Shown: positions 26,673 through 34,664 of the stretch, in pieces | How positions within the stretch are numbered: position 1 is the stretch's first letter | Layout: each line of letters starts with the position of its first letter | DNA from: an uncultured Caryophanales bacterium | GTDB taxonomy: Bacteria; Bacillota_I; Bacilli_A; RF39; UBA660 | Length of the DNA: 45,906 nt | Assembly: GCA_946410555.1 (NCBI GenBank) | Contig: CAMKAT010000008.1 | Location: 1-45,906, forward strand | Reading direction: 5' to 3' | Notes under the pieces: model-generated | What the model saw: the letters and a program-made list of their open reading frames with translations, nothing else | Databases searched by the model: none | What the model was told of the DNA's origin: nothing | Program-made: the position numbers and the translations under genes

Positions 26673-28704
26673 AAAGACTAAAAGAATATTCTTAATTATT
26701 ATTAGTGTATTATTAGTAATCCTATTTATTGTCGTAGGTCTTAATTTATTAAAAGATAAAAACTCTTTAAGTGTTGAAGAAAAAAAATACTTAGATACTA
26801 ATTCATCAAAAGTTTTTGATGTGTTTATTCCTAACGATATTTCAATCTTTGGTGATTCAGGAACTGGAGTATTCTTTGATTTTATTGAATATTTAAAGAA
26901 AGATTTAGGTATTAATATCAATAATCATAATACTAAATATGAATCAAACATTGATTCATATGGTTTCTATATTACTAAAAATTATAATGATAATGATTCA
27001 TTATTCTATAAAGATCATTTTGTAGTTATTTCATCATTAACTGGTTTAGTTAATAACTTTAATCCGGTAGGTAATACTGTAGGTGTTATCAAAAACGATA
27101 CATCCTATGTAGCTAATTACTATAATATTGATGAAGCAAACTTTAAATCGTATGATTCATTTAATCAAATGACTATAGATTTAGGTAATGGAACTATTAA
27201 GTATGCAATTGTTGCACTTAATGAATATAAACCTACATTAATTGAAAATGGAATTAATATTGTTTACCATATCTCAGATTTAAATAAATACTATTACTTC
27301 CATTATGGTGATAATAAAACTTTAAATTCAATTTATAAGAAAATGTCTAATAAGTTTATTAAGAATGAATTAGATAAATCTTATAATAAAAATAATTACA
27401 AATTATTTATAGATAAACTTGGTATTAGTGATGTTGAAGAAGATACATTAACTAATAAAGTTTATAAATATGGGTTTGTTGAAAATCTTCCTTATGAAAT
27501 TCTTAAGGGTGGAGAATATGGTGGTATTACAGCTCAATATCTTCAATTATTCCAAGAATTTAGTGGTGTTGAATTCACATATCAAAAATATCATAGTTTT
27601 GATAAATTAAATGCAGCTGTAGCTAATAATAAAATAGATTTATTCTATAACTATTACACTACAGAAACAGGATTTACTGATTCCGGTGCTTTAAGTTTAA
27701 TTAACTTCTATGTATATGCAGATAACTCAATTGATTTATCAATGAGTAATATTAATGGTCTTCAATACAAGGAAGTATATGTTCAAGAAAATTCATATAT
27801 TTATGATTATATTAAAGATATCGAAGGTATTAAGATTAAAACTTTCCATACTACTTCAGATCTAAAGAAAGTATTAAGAAAGAAATCTATTATAATCGTA
27901 GATAAAAATACAGTAACTTATTATTTAACTCAATTAACAAATGATTATTCAGTTAGATTCTCAGGTACTGTACCTGAAAAGTATTATTCATTTAAATATA
28001 CAAATTCAAATGATACTTTATATCAATTATTTAATGCATATACTAAAACAATTGATATTAATGATTTAGTAAGAAAAGGAATTACTACTTATAACAAAGT
28101 TTATAATGGTGGTACTGTTCTTGAATACATAGCATTTATTATTCTAATAATTATTGTAACTGCAGTATTATCTTACTTATTCTATAAAAAGAATAAAAAG
28201 AAATTAAAGATTAATACTAAAGTTAAAAAAGATGATAGAATTAAATATATTGATATGTTAACTTCATTAAAAAATAGAAATTACTTAAATGAACAAATGC
28301 CATTATGGAATAAAAATAAAATATATCCACAAACATGTATCGTATTTGATATTAATAAAGTAAAAGAACTTAATGATTCTAGCGGATATGAAGCAGGAGA
28401 TAGATTAATTCAAGAAGTTGCTAACATACTTGTTAAGAATCAAATTGATAACTCTGAAATCATGAGAACTGATGGAAATGAGTTCATGGTATATATGGTA
28501 GGATATTCAGAAAAACAAGTTATGTCTTACTTAAAGAAAATAACTAAGAGTTTAAGTAAATTAAATTATGAACCAGGAGTAGCCGTTGGTTATTCTACTG
28601 TTGAAGATAGTACTAAACTTGTTGAGGATGCATTCAATGAAGCTTCAATTAAAATGAGAGAAAACAAGGAAATTGAAGGTGTAAAAGATGCAAAAAAAGA
28701 TTAG
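26665..28704 (+). CDS. Membrane sensor: two solute-binding-like domains plus degenerate GGDEF domain
   Basis: The ~679-residue protein has an N-terminal membrane segment (about 7-26), then two tandem extracytoplasmic domains resembling SBP_bac_3 folds (roughly 30-240 and 245-470). A second transmembrane helix (about 484-508) and a C-terminal GGDEF fold (about 525-670) follow. The GGDEF fold keeps SLKNRNYLNEQ, FDINKVKELNDSSGYEAGDR and the expected spacing, but the signature GG[D/E]EF reads DGNEF. The metal-binding acid is therefore replaced by Asn, and diguanylate cyclase activity is doubtful. It may bind GTP or serve as a scaffold. The chosen ATG at 26665 follows GAGG. It overlaps the next gene by 17 bases. 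Confidence 0.78.
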   Translation: MNRKTKRIFLIIISVLLVILFIVVGLNLLKDKNSLSVEEKKYLDTNSSKVFDVFIPNDISIFGDSGTGVFFDFIEYLKKDLGININNHNTKYESNIDSYGFYITKNYNDNDSLFYKDHFVVISSLTGLVNNFNPVGNTVGVIKNDTSYVANYYNIDEANFKSYDSFNQMTIDLGNGTIKYAIVALNEYKPTLIENGINIVYHISDLNKYYYFHYGDNKTLNSIYKKMSNKFIKNELDKSYNKNNYKLFIDKLGISDVEEDTLTNKVYKYGFVENLPYEILKGGEYGGITAQYLQLFQEFSGVEFTYQKYHSFDKLNAAVANNKIDLFYNYYTTETGFTDSGALSLINFYVYADNSIDLSMSNINGLQYKEVYVQENSYIYDYIKDIEGIKIKTFHTTSDLKKVLRKKSIIIVDKNTVTYYLTQLTNDYSVRFSGTVPEKYYSFKYTNSNDTLYQLFNAYTKTIDINDLVRKGITTYNKVYNGGTVLEYIAFIILIIIVTAVLSYLFYKKNKKKLKINTKVKKDDRIKYIDMLTSLKNRNYLNEQMPLWNKNKIYPQTCIVFDINKVKELNDSSGYEAGDRLIQEVANILVKNQIDNSEIMRTDGNEFMVYMVGYSEKQVMSYLKKITKSLSKLNYEPGVAVGYSTVEDSTKLVEDAFNEASIKMRENKEIEGVKDAKKD

Positions 28705-29569
28705 TAAAACATATAAAAAGGTAAAGTCCCAATTAAAAGAATACTTTCTTAATATCTTAGATATTACTAAGAAACCTGAGATGAGTATATTACCGGGACA
28801 ACTTGCATTTACTATTCTGTTATCAACTGTACCTATAATTACATTCACAGGTTATTTAGTATCAATACTTAATTTGAATACAAATTATATTATTGATCTT
28901 TTAAATCATATAATCCCGGGAGGAAGCAGCTATTTAATTACTTCTTTATCGGCCTTTAAAACTCAAATAAGTTTTGTTGATGTATTAATATTTATTTGGA
29001 TGTTTTATATAGCAACTAATGGATGTAATACAGTTATAGTTGTAAGTAATCAAATATATGGTATTAATTCATCTACTTGGTTAAAAAGAAGATTAAAAGC
29101 TATATTTATGACTTTATATATAATTCTTTTAATTGTATTTGTAGTATTATCTCCGATATTTATTGATTCATTATTTGATCTATTTGATAGAATCATAATA
29201 TGGAATGGTATATATGGTCTTATTAACTACTTAAGAAAACCATTTATGTTCTTACTTATATATATTTTCTTAAGAGTATTTTATAATTTTGCACCAGATA
29301 GAGTAAGAGAGAATTCTCACTTAAAAACTGGAGCATTATTTACTACAATTGGTTGGTTTATAGTTACTTCTATTTATCAACATAGTGCTTCTAATATGGC
29401 AACATATACAGCCTTTTATGGAGCTCTTGCTAATGTAGCAATTATTATGATCTGGTTATACTTTGTTTCTTATATCTTTGTTATAGGTTTAATACTAAAC
29501 TTTGGTGAAGAATCAAAAGAAAAAGATTTAGAAAAAACTGGAGCAATAAAAATAATTAGGGATAGATAG
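28688..29569 (+). CDS. yihY: YihY/BrkB-family membrane protein
   Basis: A 293-residue polytopic protein with about six helices. It has the segment MSILPGQLAFTILLSTVPIITFTG, typical of the YihY/BrkB family (formerly annotated RNase BN), plus FAPDRVRENSHLKTGALFTTIGW and AFYGALANVAIIMIWLYFVSYIFVIG, the conserved C-terminal block. Function is not established; transport of an anionic lipid or solute has been proposed for relatives. The start is inside the preceding gene. The TAG stop forms the loop of the terminator hairpin. Confidence 0.86.
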   Translation: MQKKISKTYKKVKSQLKEYFLNILDITKKPEMSILPGQLAFTILLSTVPIITFTGYLVSILNLNTNYIIDLLNHIIPGGSSYLITSLSAFKTQISFVDVLIFIWMFYIATNGCNTVIVVSNQIYGINSSTWLKRRLKAIFMTLYIILLIVFVVLSPIFIDSLFDLFDRIIIWNGIYGLINYLRKPFMFLLIYIFLRVFYNFAPDRVRENSHLKTGALFTTIGWFIVTSIYQHSASNMATYTAFYGALANVAIIMIWLYFVSYIFVIGLILNFGEESKEKDLEKTGAIKIIRDR

Positions 29570-29582
29570 TCTATCTCTTTTT
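29558..29582 (+). terminator. Terminator whose loop is the yihY stop codon
   Basis: AGGGATAGA (29558-29566), loop TAG (the stop codon), TCTATCTCT (29570-29578), then Ts. Confidence 0.75.
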
Positions 29583-29585
29583 CTA

Positions 29586-29594
29586 TGTTATAAT
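29586..29594 (+). promoter_or_regulatory. Extended -10 promoter of the TGA-containing acetyltransferase gene
   Basis: TGTTATAAT just after the yihY terminator, 21 bases before the ATG; AAGGAG between. Confidence 0.6.
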
Positions 29595-29614
29595 GGTCTT
29601 AATAAGGAGTTTAT

Positions 29615-30091
29615 ATGATAAAAGTAATTAGTCCAAAGGATGTTGATTTAGATTATTTAAAACAAATGGAAGAGATAATTGTAGACAATCAATTTATTAC
29701 ATATAAAACTTACGAATATAAAGATGAATACTTTATGATGTGGGTAAATAATATTAGGAATAATCCTACTTATAAAATGATTGTTTATGAAGAAAATGAA
29801 GTAGTCTTAGGATTTTTAAATTATTGTGTGGATAATGGTAATAATTGAATATCTGAAATACAAGTTAAAGATGAATTTAAAAATACTGGCATAACAACTA
29901 AGTTATTAAGAAAATATTGTGAGTTAAATAATGATGTGAAAGTAGTAATTGCTAACATTAATCCAAAGAATGAGTTATCTAAAAATGTATTTTTAAATCA
30001 TGTTGGATTTAAAAGTGTCGAAGGTTACGATAATAGATATAAAATATCTATGAACGATTTAATGAATTATTTAAAAAATAAAGAAAAGTAG
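29615..30091 (+). CDS. GNAT-family N-acetyltransferase with in-frame TGA (read as Trp)
   Basis: The frame opens at an ATG behind AAGGAG and runs 77 codons to TGA (29846-29848). It then continues open for 80 more codons to TAG at 30089-30091. Read through, it gives a 158-residue single-domain acetyltransferase. The residue at the TGA precedes ISEIQVKDEF, the beta-4 strand, and is followed by KNTGITTKLLRKYC (acetyl-CoA loop, somewhat degenerate), NPKNELSKNVFLNHVGFKSV and a C-terminal helix. A promoter precedes the whole frame. The terminator sits at the distal TAG, not at the TGA, so the transcription unit treats the full frame as one gene. If UGA is stop in this organism, it is a pseudogene. 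Confidence 0.75.
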
Positions 30092-30106
30092 GTGTACTTT
30101 TCTTTT
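30080..30106 (+). terminator. Terminator overlapping the distal stop of the acetyltransferase
   Basis: AAAGAAAAGTA (30080-30090), loop GGTG, TACTTTTCTTT (30095-30105). The TAG stop (30089-30091) is at the top of the 5' arm. Confidence 0.75.
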
Positions 30107-30113
30107 ACTTTTA

Positions 30114-30142
30114 TTGACTTTAAATTGCAAAAATAATACTAT
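30114..30142 (+). promoter_or_regulatory. Promoter of the small membrane peptide gene and downstream operon
   Basis: TTGACT (30114-30119), 17 bp, TACTAT (30137-30142). Confidence 0.65.
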
Positions 30143-30160
30143 TTAATTATAAGGATGATA

Positions 30161-30283
30161 ATGATGGTTAGAAGTAAAATTAGAGAAGCAAACGCTTTAA
30201 GAATTCTTAAAATTTTCGTTTATATTATTTCTATGATAGTTCTAGTTTTACTTTCACTATTATATATTAATATAAGTAAATAG
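30161..30283 (+). CDS. Small single-pass membrane protein (40 aa)
   Basis: A 40-residue frame with a basic N-terminus (MMVRSKIREANALRILK) and one transmembrane helix from about residue 18 to 36, ending NISK. It has a good promoter 19 bases upstream and AAGG six bases before the ATG, and it ends 8 bases before the next gene, whose AGGT site follows its stop. These signals support real translation. It resembles small membrane regulators or division-type peptides only in size. Function unknown. Confidence 0.6.
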   Translation: MMVRSKIREANALRILKIFVYIISMIVLVLLSLLYINISK

Positions 30284-30291
30284 AGGTAATT

Positions 30292-31425
30292 ATGAGAAAA
30301 CTTAAAGGTATATTATTAATTATAATTACATTGATATTTTCCATTTTTTACTTCACAAATATTAATGTAAATGTTCCTGATTTAGCACCACTAATTATGA
30401 TAGCTTTTATCAGTTTAATGGCTTATGTAGCATATGAATTATATGGATTTCCTAGGTTTAGTGATACACCAATACAAATTACTGTACTTAAGGGTCTAAT
30501 CACTATCATGGTTGTTTACTTAGCACTTTTATATATCCTAGGTATATTCGCAGGATATAGAAACAACGTATTTTGTGCAACTACAGTAATAACTATCGTT
30601 GGACTTATATCTACTGAAATTTATAGATATATATTAATAAATGCTAATAGAGATAGTGATTTATTTCCATTCATAGTAACATTATCAATTATCATATTAG
30701 AGTTATCACAAGCTCTTAATGTTAATACAATGATATCGACATCTGCATTTGTTGTTTATATGTGTAATGTTATTACTCCGATAGTTTTAAAGAATTTAGT
30801 TTTAACTTTATACTCACAACATATAAATATAAGAATTGCTTTTGTTTATTCAATTCTAGTAATGAGTTTCAGAGGAATAATACCGGTTGTTCCTGATCTA
30901 AATGAATTTACATATGCTTTTGCTGATATATTACTTTCATTCTTAGTATTATCTATGAGTTATAGAGTAATAATTAAGAGTTATGAAGGATATTCAATGA
31001 TCGGAATAAAAGATGGATTTACTCTTTTAGATTTATTAATATTCTTACTATTTGTATCATTTGGAATTCTAATAAGTGGAGCTTCTCCGGTTCAAATATT
31101 TGTAAGTGAAAAGAATATTAATCATATAACTATTGAAAAGGGAGACGCACCTGTTGTTTTCAAAGGTGTGAATGAGTTTAGCTTTAATGAAAAAGATATC
31201 CTTATGGATAATGATAATAAAATTGTTGGTATAGCTAAAGTGGAAGAAATTAAACCAACAGATGCTAGAGAAAAAACAATTAAAAAGTTATATTATCTTG
31301 ATGATGAAAACAATTATGTTGAAATTGATAATTCAAATATCAAGGGTAAAGTTCTTTATAATATAAAATATTTATTTAAACCTTCATTAAAGGTAAAAGA
31401 ATATTTAAATGGAGGTGCACAATGA
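30292..31425 (+). CDS. Polytopic membrane protein with a signal-peptidase-like C-terminal domain lacking catalytic residues
   Basis: A 377-residue protein with about eight transmembrane helices (1-265), followed by an extracytoplasmic C-terminal domain. That domain reads IEKGDAPVVFKG, then KDILMDNDNKIVGIAKVEEI, YYLDDENNYVEID, NSNIKGKVLYNIKYL. The order resembles S26B (SipW/archaeal-type) signal peptidases: IEKGD after the catalytic Ser, HR..EI, TKGD, IGKV..I.Y. Here the Ser-Met-x-Pro position reads SEKNINH, and the conserved His-Arg reads GIA, so it is probably inactive. This alignment is by eye. TGA at 31423-31425 lies in the ATGA overlap with the next gene; if UGA is Trp the frame ends at TAA 31437. 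Confidence 0.6.
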   Translation: MRKLKGILLIIITLIFSIFYFTNINVNVPDLAPLIMIAFISLMAYVAYELYGFPRFSDTPIQITVLKGLITIMVVYLALLYILGIFAGYRNNVFCATTVITIVGLISTEIYRYILINANRDSDLFPFIVTLSIIILELSQALNVNTMISTSAFVVYMCNVITPIVLKNLVLTLYSQHINIRIAFVYSILVMSFRGIIPVVPDLNEFTYAFADILLSFLVLSMSYRVIIKSYEGYSMIGIKDGFTLLDLLIFLLFVSFGILISGASPVQIFVSEKNINHITIEKGDAPVVFKGVNEFSFNEKDILMDNDNKIVGIAKVEEIKPTDAREKTIKKLYYLDDENNYVEIDNSNIKGKVLYNIKYLFKPSLKVKEYLNGGAQ

Positions 31426-31895
31426 AAACAGTATTAAAAAAATATGCACCAACATTAATAATAATATTAATAGAATATACAGTTCTATTTAGAATTATTA
31501 CTTCTGATATTAAATTCTTAAAAATATTTATTCTATTATGTATTCTTTTAATTCTATTTAAATCTTTATATGAAATAATAACTACTTTTAGTACTAAGTC
31601 AGAATTCAAAAGAATGATGAATGATTATCTAAAAACATATGGATTCATTCTATCAAAGTTAGATGCTATTCCAAGACTTACTACATATAATATATTTAAA
31701 TGTGAATCATTTGATAAAGTATTAGAAATAGCAATGGAAGATAGAGTAAACATTTATTATTTAAATGATGATTATACATGTGACTTCTTATTTATGAGTG
31801 GAGAAAACTTATATATCTTTACTTTAAAAGAAGATGAAAAGTATCATTCAAGGGTAGATAAATACTTTATTGAACAACAAATAGTTACTAAATAA
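31422..31895 (+). CDS. Hypothetical protein with two N-terminal membrane helices
   Basis: Not recognised. The 157-residue protein has two closely spaced transmembrane segments (about 9-25 and 30-48) and then a mixed alpha/beta domain. That domain has a Cys in FKCESFDKVLEIAMEDRVNIYY and a strand YLNDDYTCDFLFMSGENLYIFTL. GGAGGTG lies 5 bases ahead of the ATG, and a four-base overlap ties it to the preceding gene, so the two are probably co-translated and may act together in the membrane. Confidence 0.6.
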   Translation: MKTVLKKYAPTLIIILIEYTVLFRIITSDIKFLKIFILLCILLILFKSLYEIITTFSTKSEFKRMMNDYLKTYGFILSKLDAIPRLTTYNIFKCESFDKVLEIAMEDRVNIYYLNDDYTCDFLFMSGENLYIFTLKEDEKYHSRVDKYFIEQQIVTK

Positions 31896-31917
31896 GACGC
31901 TAATGCGTCTTTTTTTT
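31894..31917 (+). terminator. Terminator after the 31422 gene
   Basis: AAGACGC (31894-31900), loop TAAT, GCGTCTT (31905-31911), T7. Confidence 0.9.
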
Positions 31918-31974
31918 CTCAAAAAATAGAATTTATGTTATTATTTTATTAGAAGTAGCATATGGGGTGTTTTT

Positions 31975-32724
31975 ATGAGAAAGCTAACAATAAAGGATAA
32001 TGATGTATTTATTGAATTAGATGGAATAATAACTGCTGTTGTTGGACCTACTAATTCTGGAAAAACAGTAATACTTAAAAAGTTATGTAATAAGATTGAT
32101 AATAGCGATATTAAAATAGATGATGTATCTATCGAAGAATATGATATTAATTTCTTAAGAAATAATATTGTTGTTTGTTTAGATGATGATTATTACAAAG
32201 AAGAGTATGTTGCAGAAGAATTATTCTCTAATCTTCATTCATTAGGTTATAGGGTAGATGAAATATCAGAAAAAATCGAAGAAATATCTAAGATATTTAA
32301 AATTGAAAAGATTTTATCTGAAAGAATTGATTCTTTATACTTAGAAGATAAAGTACTTGTAAAAATACTTTCATATTTAATTATTAACCCAAAGATTATA
32401 GCAATTGATGATTTATTCTCATATTTAGATCCTAAGAAGTTGGAAATACTATTTGATTATATTAGAGAAAGAAATATTTCTATGATATATGTAACTACAA
32501 ATCCGGAAATTTTATTACTTGCAGATGATATAGTTCTAATGAATAACTATAAAGCAATTATATGTAGTGATCGAAGACAATTCTTCTCAGGTAATAGTGT
32601 TTTACCTTACATGGGATTAGGACTTCCATTTATTATAGAGTTATCACATAACCTAGAGTTATATGGAATAACAGATAAAGTTTATGAGAACATAGAAAGG
32701 TTGGTAGATAACATATGGAAATAA
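31975..32724 (+). CDS. Degenerate ECF-type ABC ATPase (EcfA1-like)
   Basis: A 249-residue ABC-fold protein in the place of ecfA1 in the ecf-truA-rplM-rpsI neighbourhood. Walker A GPTNSGKT (about 25-32) is intact. The Q-loop reads VVCLDDDYY without the usual Gln, the LSGGQ signature is SLYLED, Walker B is IIAIDD with Asp in place of the catalytic Glu, and the switch His is Thr (VTTNPE). The D-loop YLDP remains. The C-terminal GLGLPFIIELSHNLELYGI is the EcfA1-type tail. It probably binds ATP poorly or without turnover and may be a relic or a repurposed NTP-binding protein. No EcfT gene is seen. Confidence 0.7.
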   Translation: MRKLTIKDNDVFIELDGIITAVVGPTNSGKTVILKKLCNKIDNSDIKIDDVSIEEYDINFLRNNIVVCLDDDYYKEEYVAEELFSNLHSLGYRVDEISEKIEEISKIFKIEKILSERIDSLYLEDKVLVKILSYLIINPKIIAIDDLFSYLDPKKLEILFDYIRERNISMIYVTTNPEILLLADDIVLMNNYKAIICSDRRQFFSGNSVLPYMGLGLPFIIELSHNLELYGITDKVYENIERLVDNIWK

Positions 32725-33344
32725 TGTATGTTAATAAAAGTGAAAAGGAATTAAAAACTACTGCCTTTTATGGAGATGTTCTAGATTTAGTTAATATGGG
32801 AGTAGATATCGAAGGAATAGAATTTGATGATAACTGGACAGTTAAGAAGTTCTTATCAATAACTCCTTTTGCTAAGAAAAGAATAGAAAATGTATTTAAG
32901 TATTTAGATTTAGATACTAAATATTTAAATGTAAAAATAAAAGACTTATCTAAAGTTATATATAAGTATGTATTATTAAGCCATGCAATCCTTAACAATA
33001 AGAGAGTAATAATATTCGAAAGATTTGATGTTGGTCTATCTAATAAAGAAAAGAAAAACATGGTTCAAATAATGAAAAAATTATTAAATGATGGTATTAC
33101 TATTATTTTGATAACTAAAGATCTTATTTTCGCTAACCAAGTATGCGAAAATATAATTGTTATTAAGAATAAAAAAGAAGTATTTAATGGTACAATCGAA
33201 GATCTTATCAAAGAAAAGAAGAATATAATTGATAAACCACCAATACTTAAGTTTATTGATGCAGCTAATAAAAAGAATGCAGGTCTTCAAATAACTTTAG
33301 ATCATAAAGAATTATTAAAGGATATATTTAGAGAGGTTGTCTAA
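32715..33344 (+). CDS. Degenerate ECF-type ABC ATPase lacking the P-loop (EcfA2-like)
   Basis: A 209-residue protein. Only the distal half of an ABC domain can be traced: DLSKVIYKYVLLSHAILNN at the signature-helix position, RVIIFERFDVGLSNKEK at Walker B/D-loop (canonical DEPTAGLDPKG), TIILITKD at the switch, then KEVFNGTIEDLI. The C-terminal tail PPILKFIDAANKKNAGLQIT matches the end of EcfA2 proteins. No Walker A is present, and the region before is only about 90 residues. It overlaps the preceding gene by 10 bases. Together the pair look like a decayed EcfA1-EcfA2 core, or one adapted to another role. Confidence 0.66.
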   Translation: MEIMYVNKSEKELKTTAFYGDVLDLVNMGVDIEGIEFDDNWTVKKFLSITPFAKKRIENVFKYLDLDTKYLNVKIKDLSKVIYKYVLLSHAILNNKRVIIFERFDVGLSNKEKKNMVQIMKKLLNDGITIILITKDLIFANQVCENIIVIKNKKEVFNGTIEDLIKEKKNIIDKPPILKFIDAANKKNAGLQITLDHKELLKDIFREVV

Positions 33345-34066
33345 TGAGATATTTAATTAGTGTTTCTTATGATGGTGATAAACTATATGGTTTTGAACGC
33401 CAACCAAGAAAGAAAACAGTTCAAGGAGAACTTGAAAGAGTTTTAACAAAAATTAATAAAACTACAGTTTTAATCAAAGGTGCAGGAAGAACTGATCGTG
33501 GAGTGCATGCTTATGATCAAAAAGCTCACTTTGATTTAAATATTAATATAACTTGTGATGGACTTAAAAGAGCAATGAATTCAATGCTTGATCCAAGTGT
33601 ATATGTTAATTCAGTTAAGACTGTAGATAATGAGTTTCATGCAAGATTTGATGTTAAGAAAAAAGTATATAGATATGATATTAATCTTGGGGAATATAAT
33701 CCTGTGATTAATTCTTATGTTTATAACTACAATAGAAATCTTAATGTATCTAAAATGAAGAAAGCAGCTAAGTATTTACTAGGTATTAATAATTATGAAG
33801 CTTTTACTTCTGGTGAAAGAGATAATTATAATTCTATTATCTATAAAATTACTTTTTCTAAGAAAGATGATATTTTATCTATAAAATTCGAAGGAAAAGC
33901 ATTCTTCCGTTATATGGTTAGAAACTTAGTGGGTGCCCTAATTCTTGTAGGTGAGGGTAAAGTAGAACCTGAATACATTCAAGAGTTAATAAATAACAAA
34001 AAAGTTAAGAAAAGATACGTTACAGCACCTCCAAATGGGCTATTTTTAATGAAAGTTGACTATTAA
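33344..34066 (+). CDS. truA: tRNA pseudouridine(38-40) synthase TruA
   Basis: TruA makes pseudouridine at positions 38-40 of tRNA anticodon arms. The 240-residue protein has the catalytic motif GAGRTDRGVHAYDQ (Asp at about residue 51), FHARFDVKKKVYRY and the C-terminal KAFFRYMVRNLVGALILVGEG. The start codon overlaps the stop of the EcfA2-like gene (TAATG), so it is read from that transcript. The order truA-rplM-rpsI is canonical for Firmicutes. Its terminator overlaps the TAA stop. Confidence 0.97.
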   Translation: MRYLISVSYDGDKLYGFERQPRKKTVQGELERVLTKINKTTVLIKGAGRTDRGVHAYDQKAHFDLNINITCDGLKRAMNSMLDPSVYVNSVKTVDNEFHARFDVKKKVYRYDINLGEYNPVINSYVYNYNRNLNVSKMKKAAKYLLGINNYEAFTSGERDNYNSIIYKITFSKKDDILSIKFEGKAFFRYMVRNLVGALILVGEGKVEPEYIQELINNKKVKKRYVTAPPNGLFLMKVDY

Positions 34067-34079
34067 GTCAACTTTTTTT
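34052..34079 (+). terminator. Terminator overlapping the truA stop
   Basis: AAAGTTGACT (34052-34061), loop ATTA, AGTCAACTTT (34066-34075), T-run. The stop TAA (34064-34066) lies in the loop. Confidence 0.9.
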
Positions 34080-34099
34080 AGTTAACTTCCTAAAACCAT

Positions 34100-34128
34100 T
34101 TGACAATAAGGCCTTAATACCATATAAT
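34100..34128 (+). promoter_or_regulatory. Consensus promoter of rplM-rpsI
   Basis: TTGACA (34100-34105), 17-bp spacer, TATAAT (34123-34128): a perfect sigma-A consensus and the strongest promoter in the window. Confidence 0.92.
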
Positions 34129-34134
34129 GTAACT

Positions 34135-34218
34135 TGGTACATTTTTCAAATTTGTAAGGTTATAAGAAGTGGGAATTCGAATAACTGAGCAATAAATAAT
34201 TTGAAAGGAAAATTTAAA
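34135..34218 (+). promoter_or_regulatory. rplM leader, probable L13-type autoregulatory element
   Basis: The ~84-nt leader can fold so that TTTCAAATT (34144-34152) pairs with AATTTGAAA (34198-34206). The second arm runs into the GAAAGGA ribosome binding site of rplM. L13 leaders of Firmicutes act by L13 binding its own mRNA; assignment to that class rests on position and this pairing, not on a model match. Confidence 0.5.
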
Positions 34219-34653
34219 ATGAAAACAACATTCATGGAAAAGAAAGAAACAGTAAAGAGAAATTGGTATGTTATCGATGCAACTGATTTAACTTTAGGTA
34301 GACTTGCTACTGAAGTTGCTAACTTACTAAGAGGAAAAGGTAAAGTTACTTATACTCCTCATGTTGATTGTGGAGATTTCGTTATCGTTACTAACGCTAA
34401 CAAAGTAAAATTAACTGGTAACAAATTAAACGACAAGATGTACTATAATCATTCTGGATTCCCAGGTGGTTTAAGAGAAAGAAATGCTGCTGAAATGATC
34501 GAAAAATACCCAGTAGAAATGATTGAAAGAGCTGTAAAAGGTATGTTACCTAAAAATCGTTTAGGACGTCAACAAATCAAAAAATTAAAAGTATATGCTG
34601 ATGCTAACTACGTTGAAAAAGCTCAACAACCAAAAGAATACAAGGTTAAATAG
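34219..34653 (+). CDS. rplM: 50S ribosomal protein L13
   Basis: L13 is an early-assembling 23S rRNA-binding protein. The 144-residue product has [39 protein letters not shown] and the late [12 protein letters not shown], all diagnostic. The ATG at 34219 has GAAAGGA upstream and gives MKTTFM, the expected start; an in-frame TTG at 34201 is too early. Transcribed from a consensus promoter with rpsI, 11 bases downstream. Confidence 0.98.
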   Translation: MKTTFMEKKETVKRNWYVIDATDLTLGRLATEVANLLRGKGKVTYTPHVDCGDFVIVTNANKVKLTGNKLNDKMYYNHSGFPGGLRERNAAEMIEKYPVEMIERAVKGMLPKNRLGRQQIKKLKVYADANYVEKAQQPKEYKVK

Positions 34654-34664
34654 GAGGGTAATAC

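Noticed and set aside
29826..29834. TGTGGATAA, an exact DnaA-box sequence
   Set aside because: A single copy inside the acetyltransferase coding region with no cluster of further boxes or AT-rich unwinding element nearby; most likely chance.
31975..33344. A normal, functional ECF transporter ATPase pair
   Set aside because: Key catalytic motifs are missing in both genes and EcfT is absent, so annotation as active EcfA1/EcfA2 would overstate the evidence.
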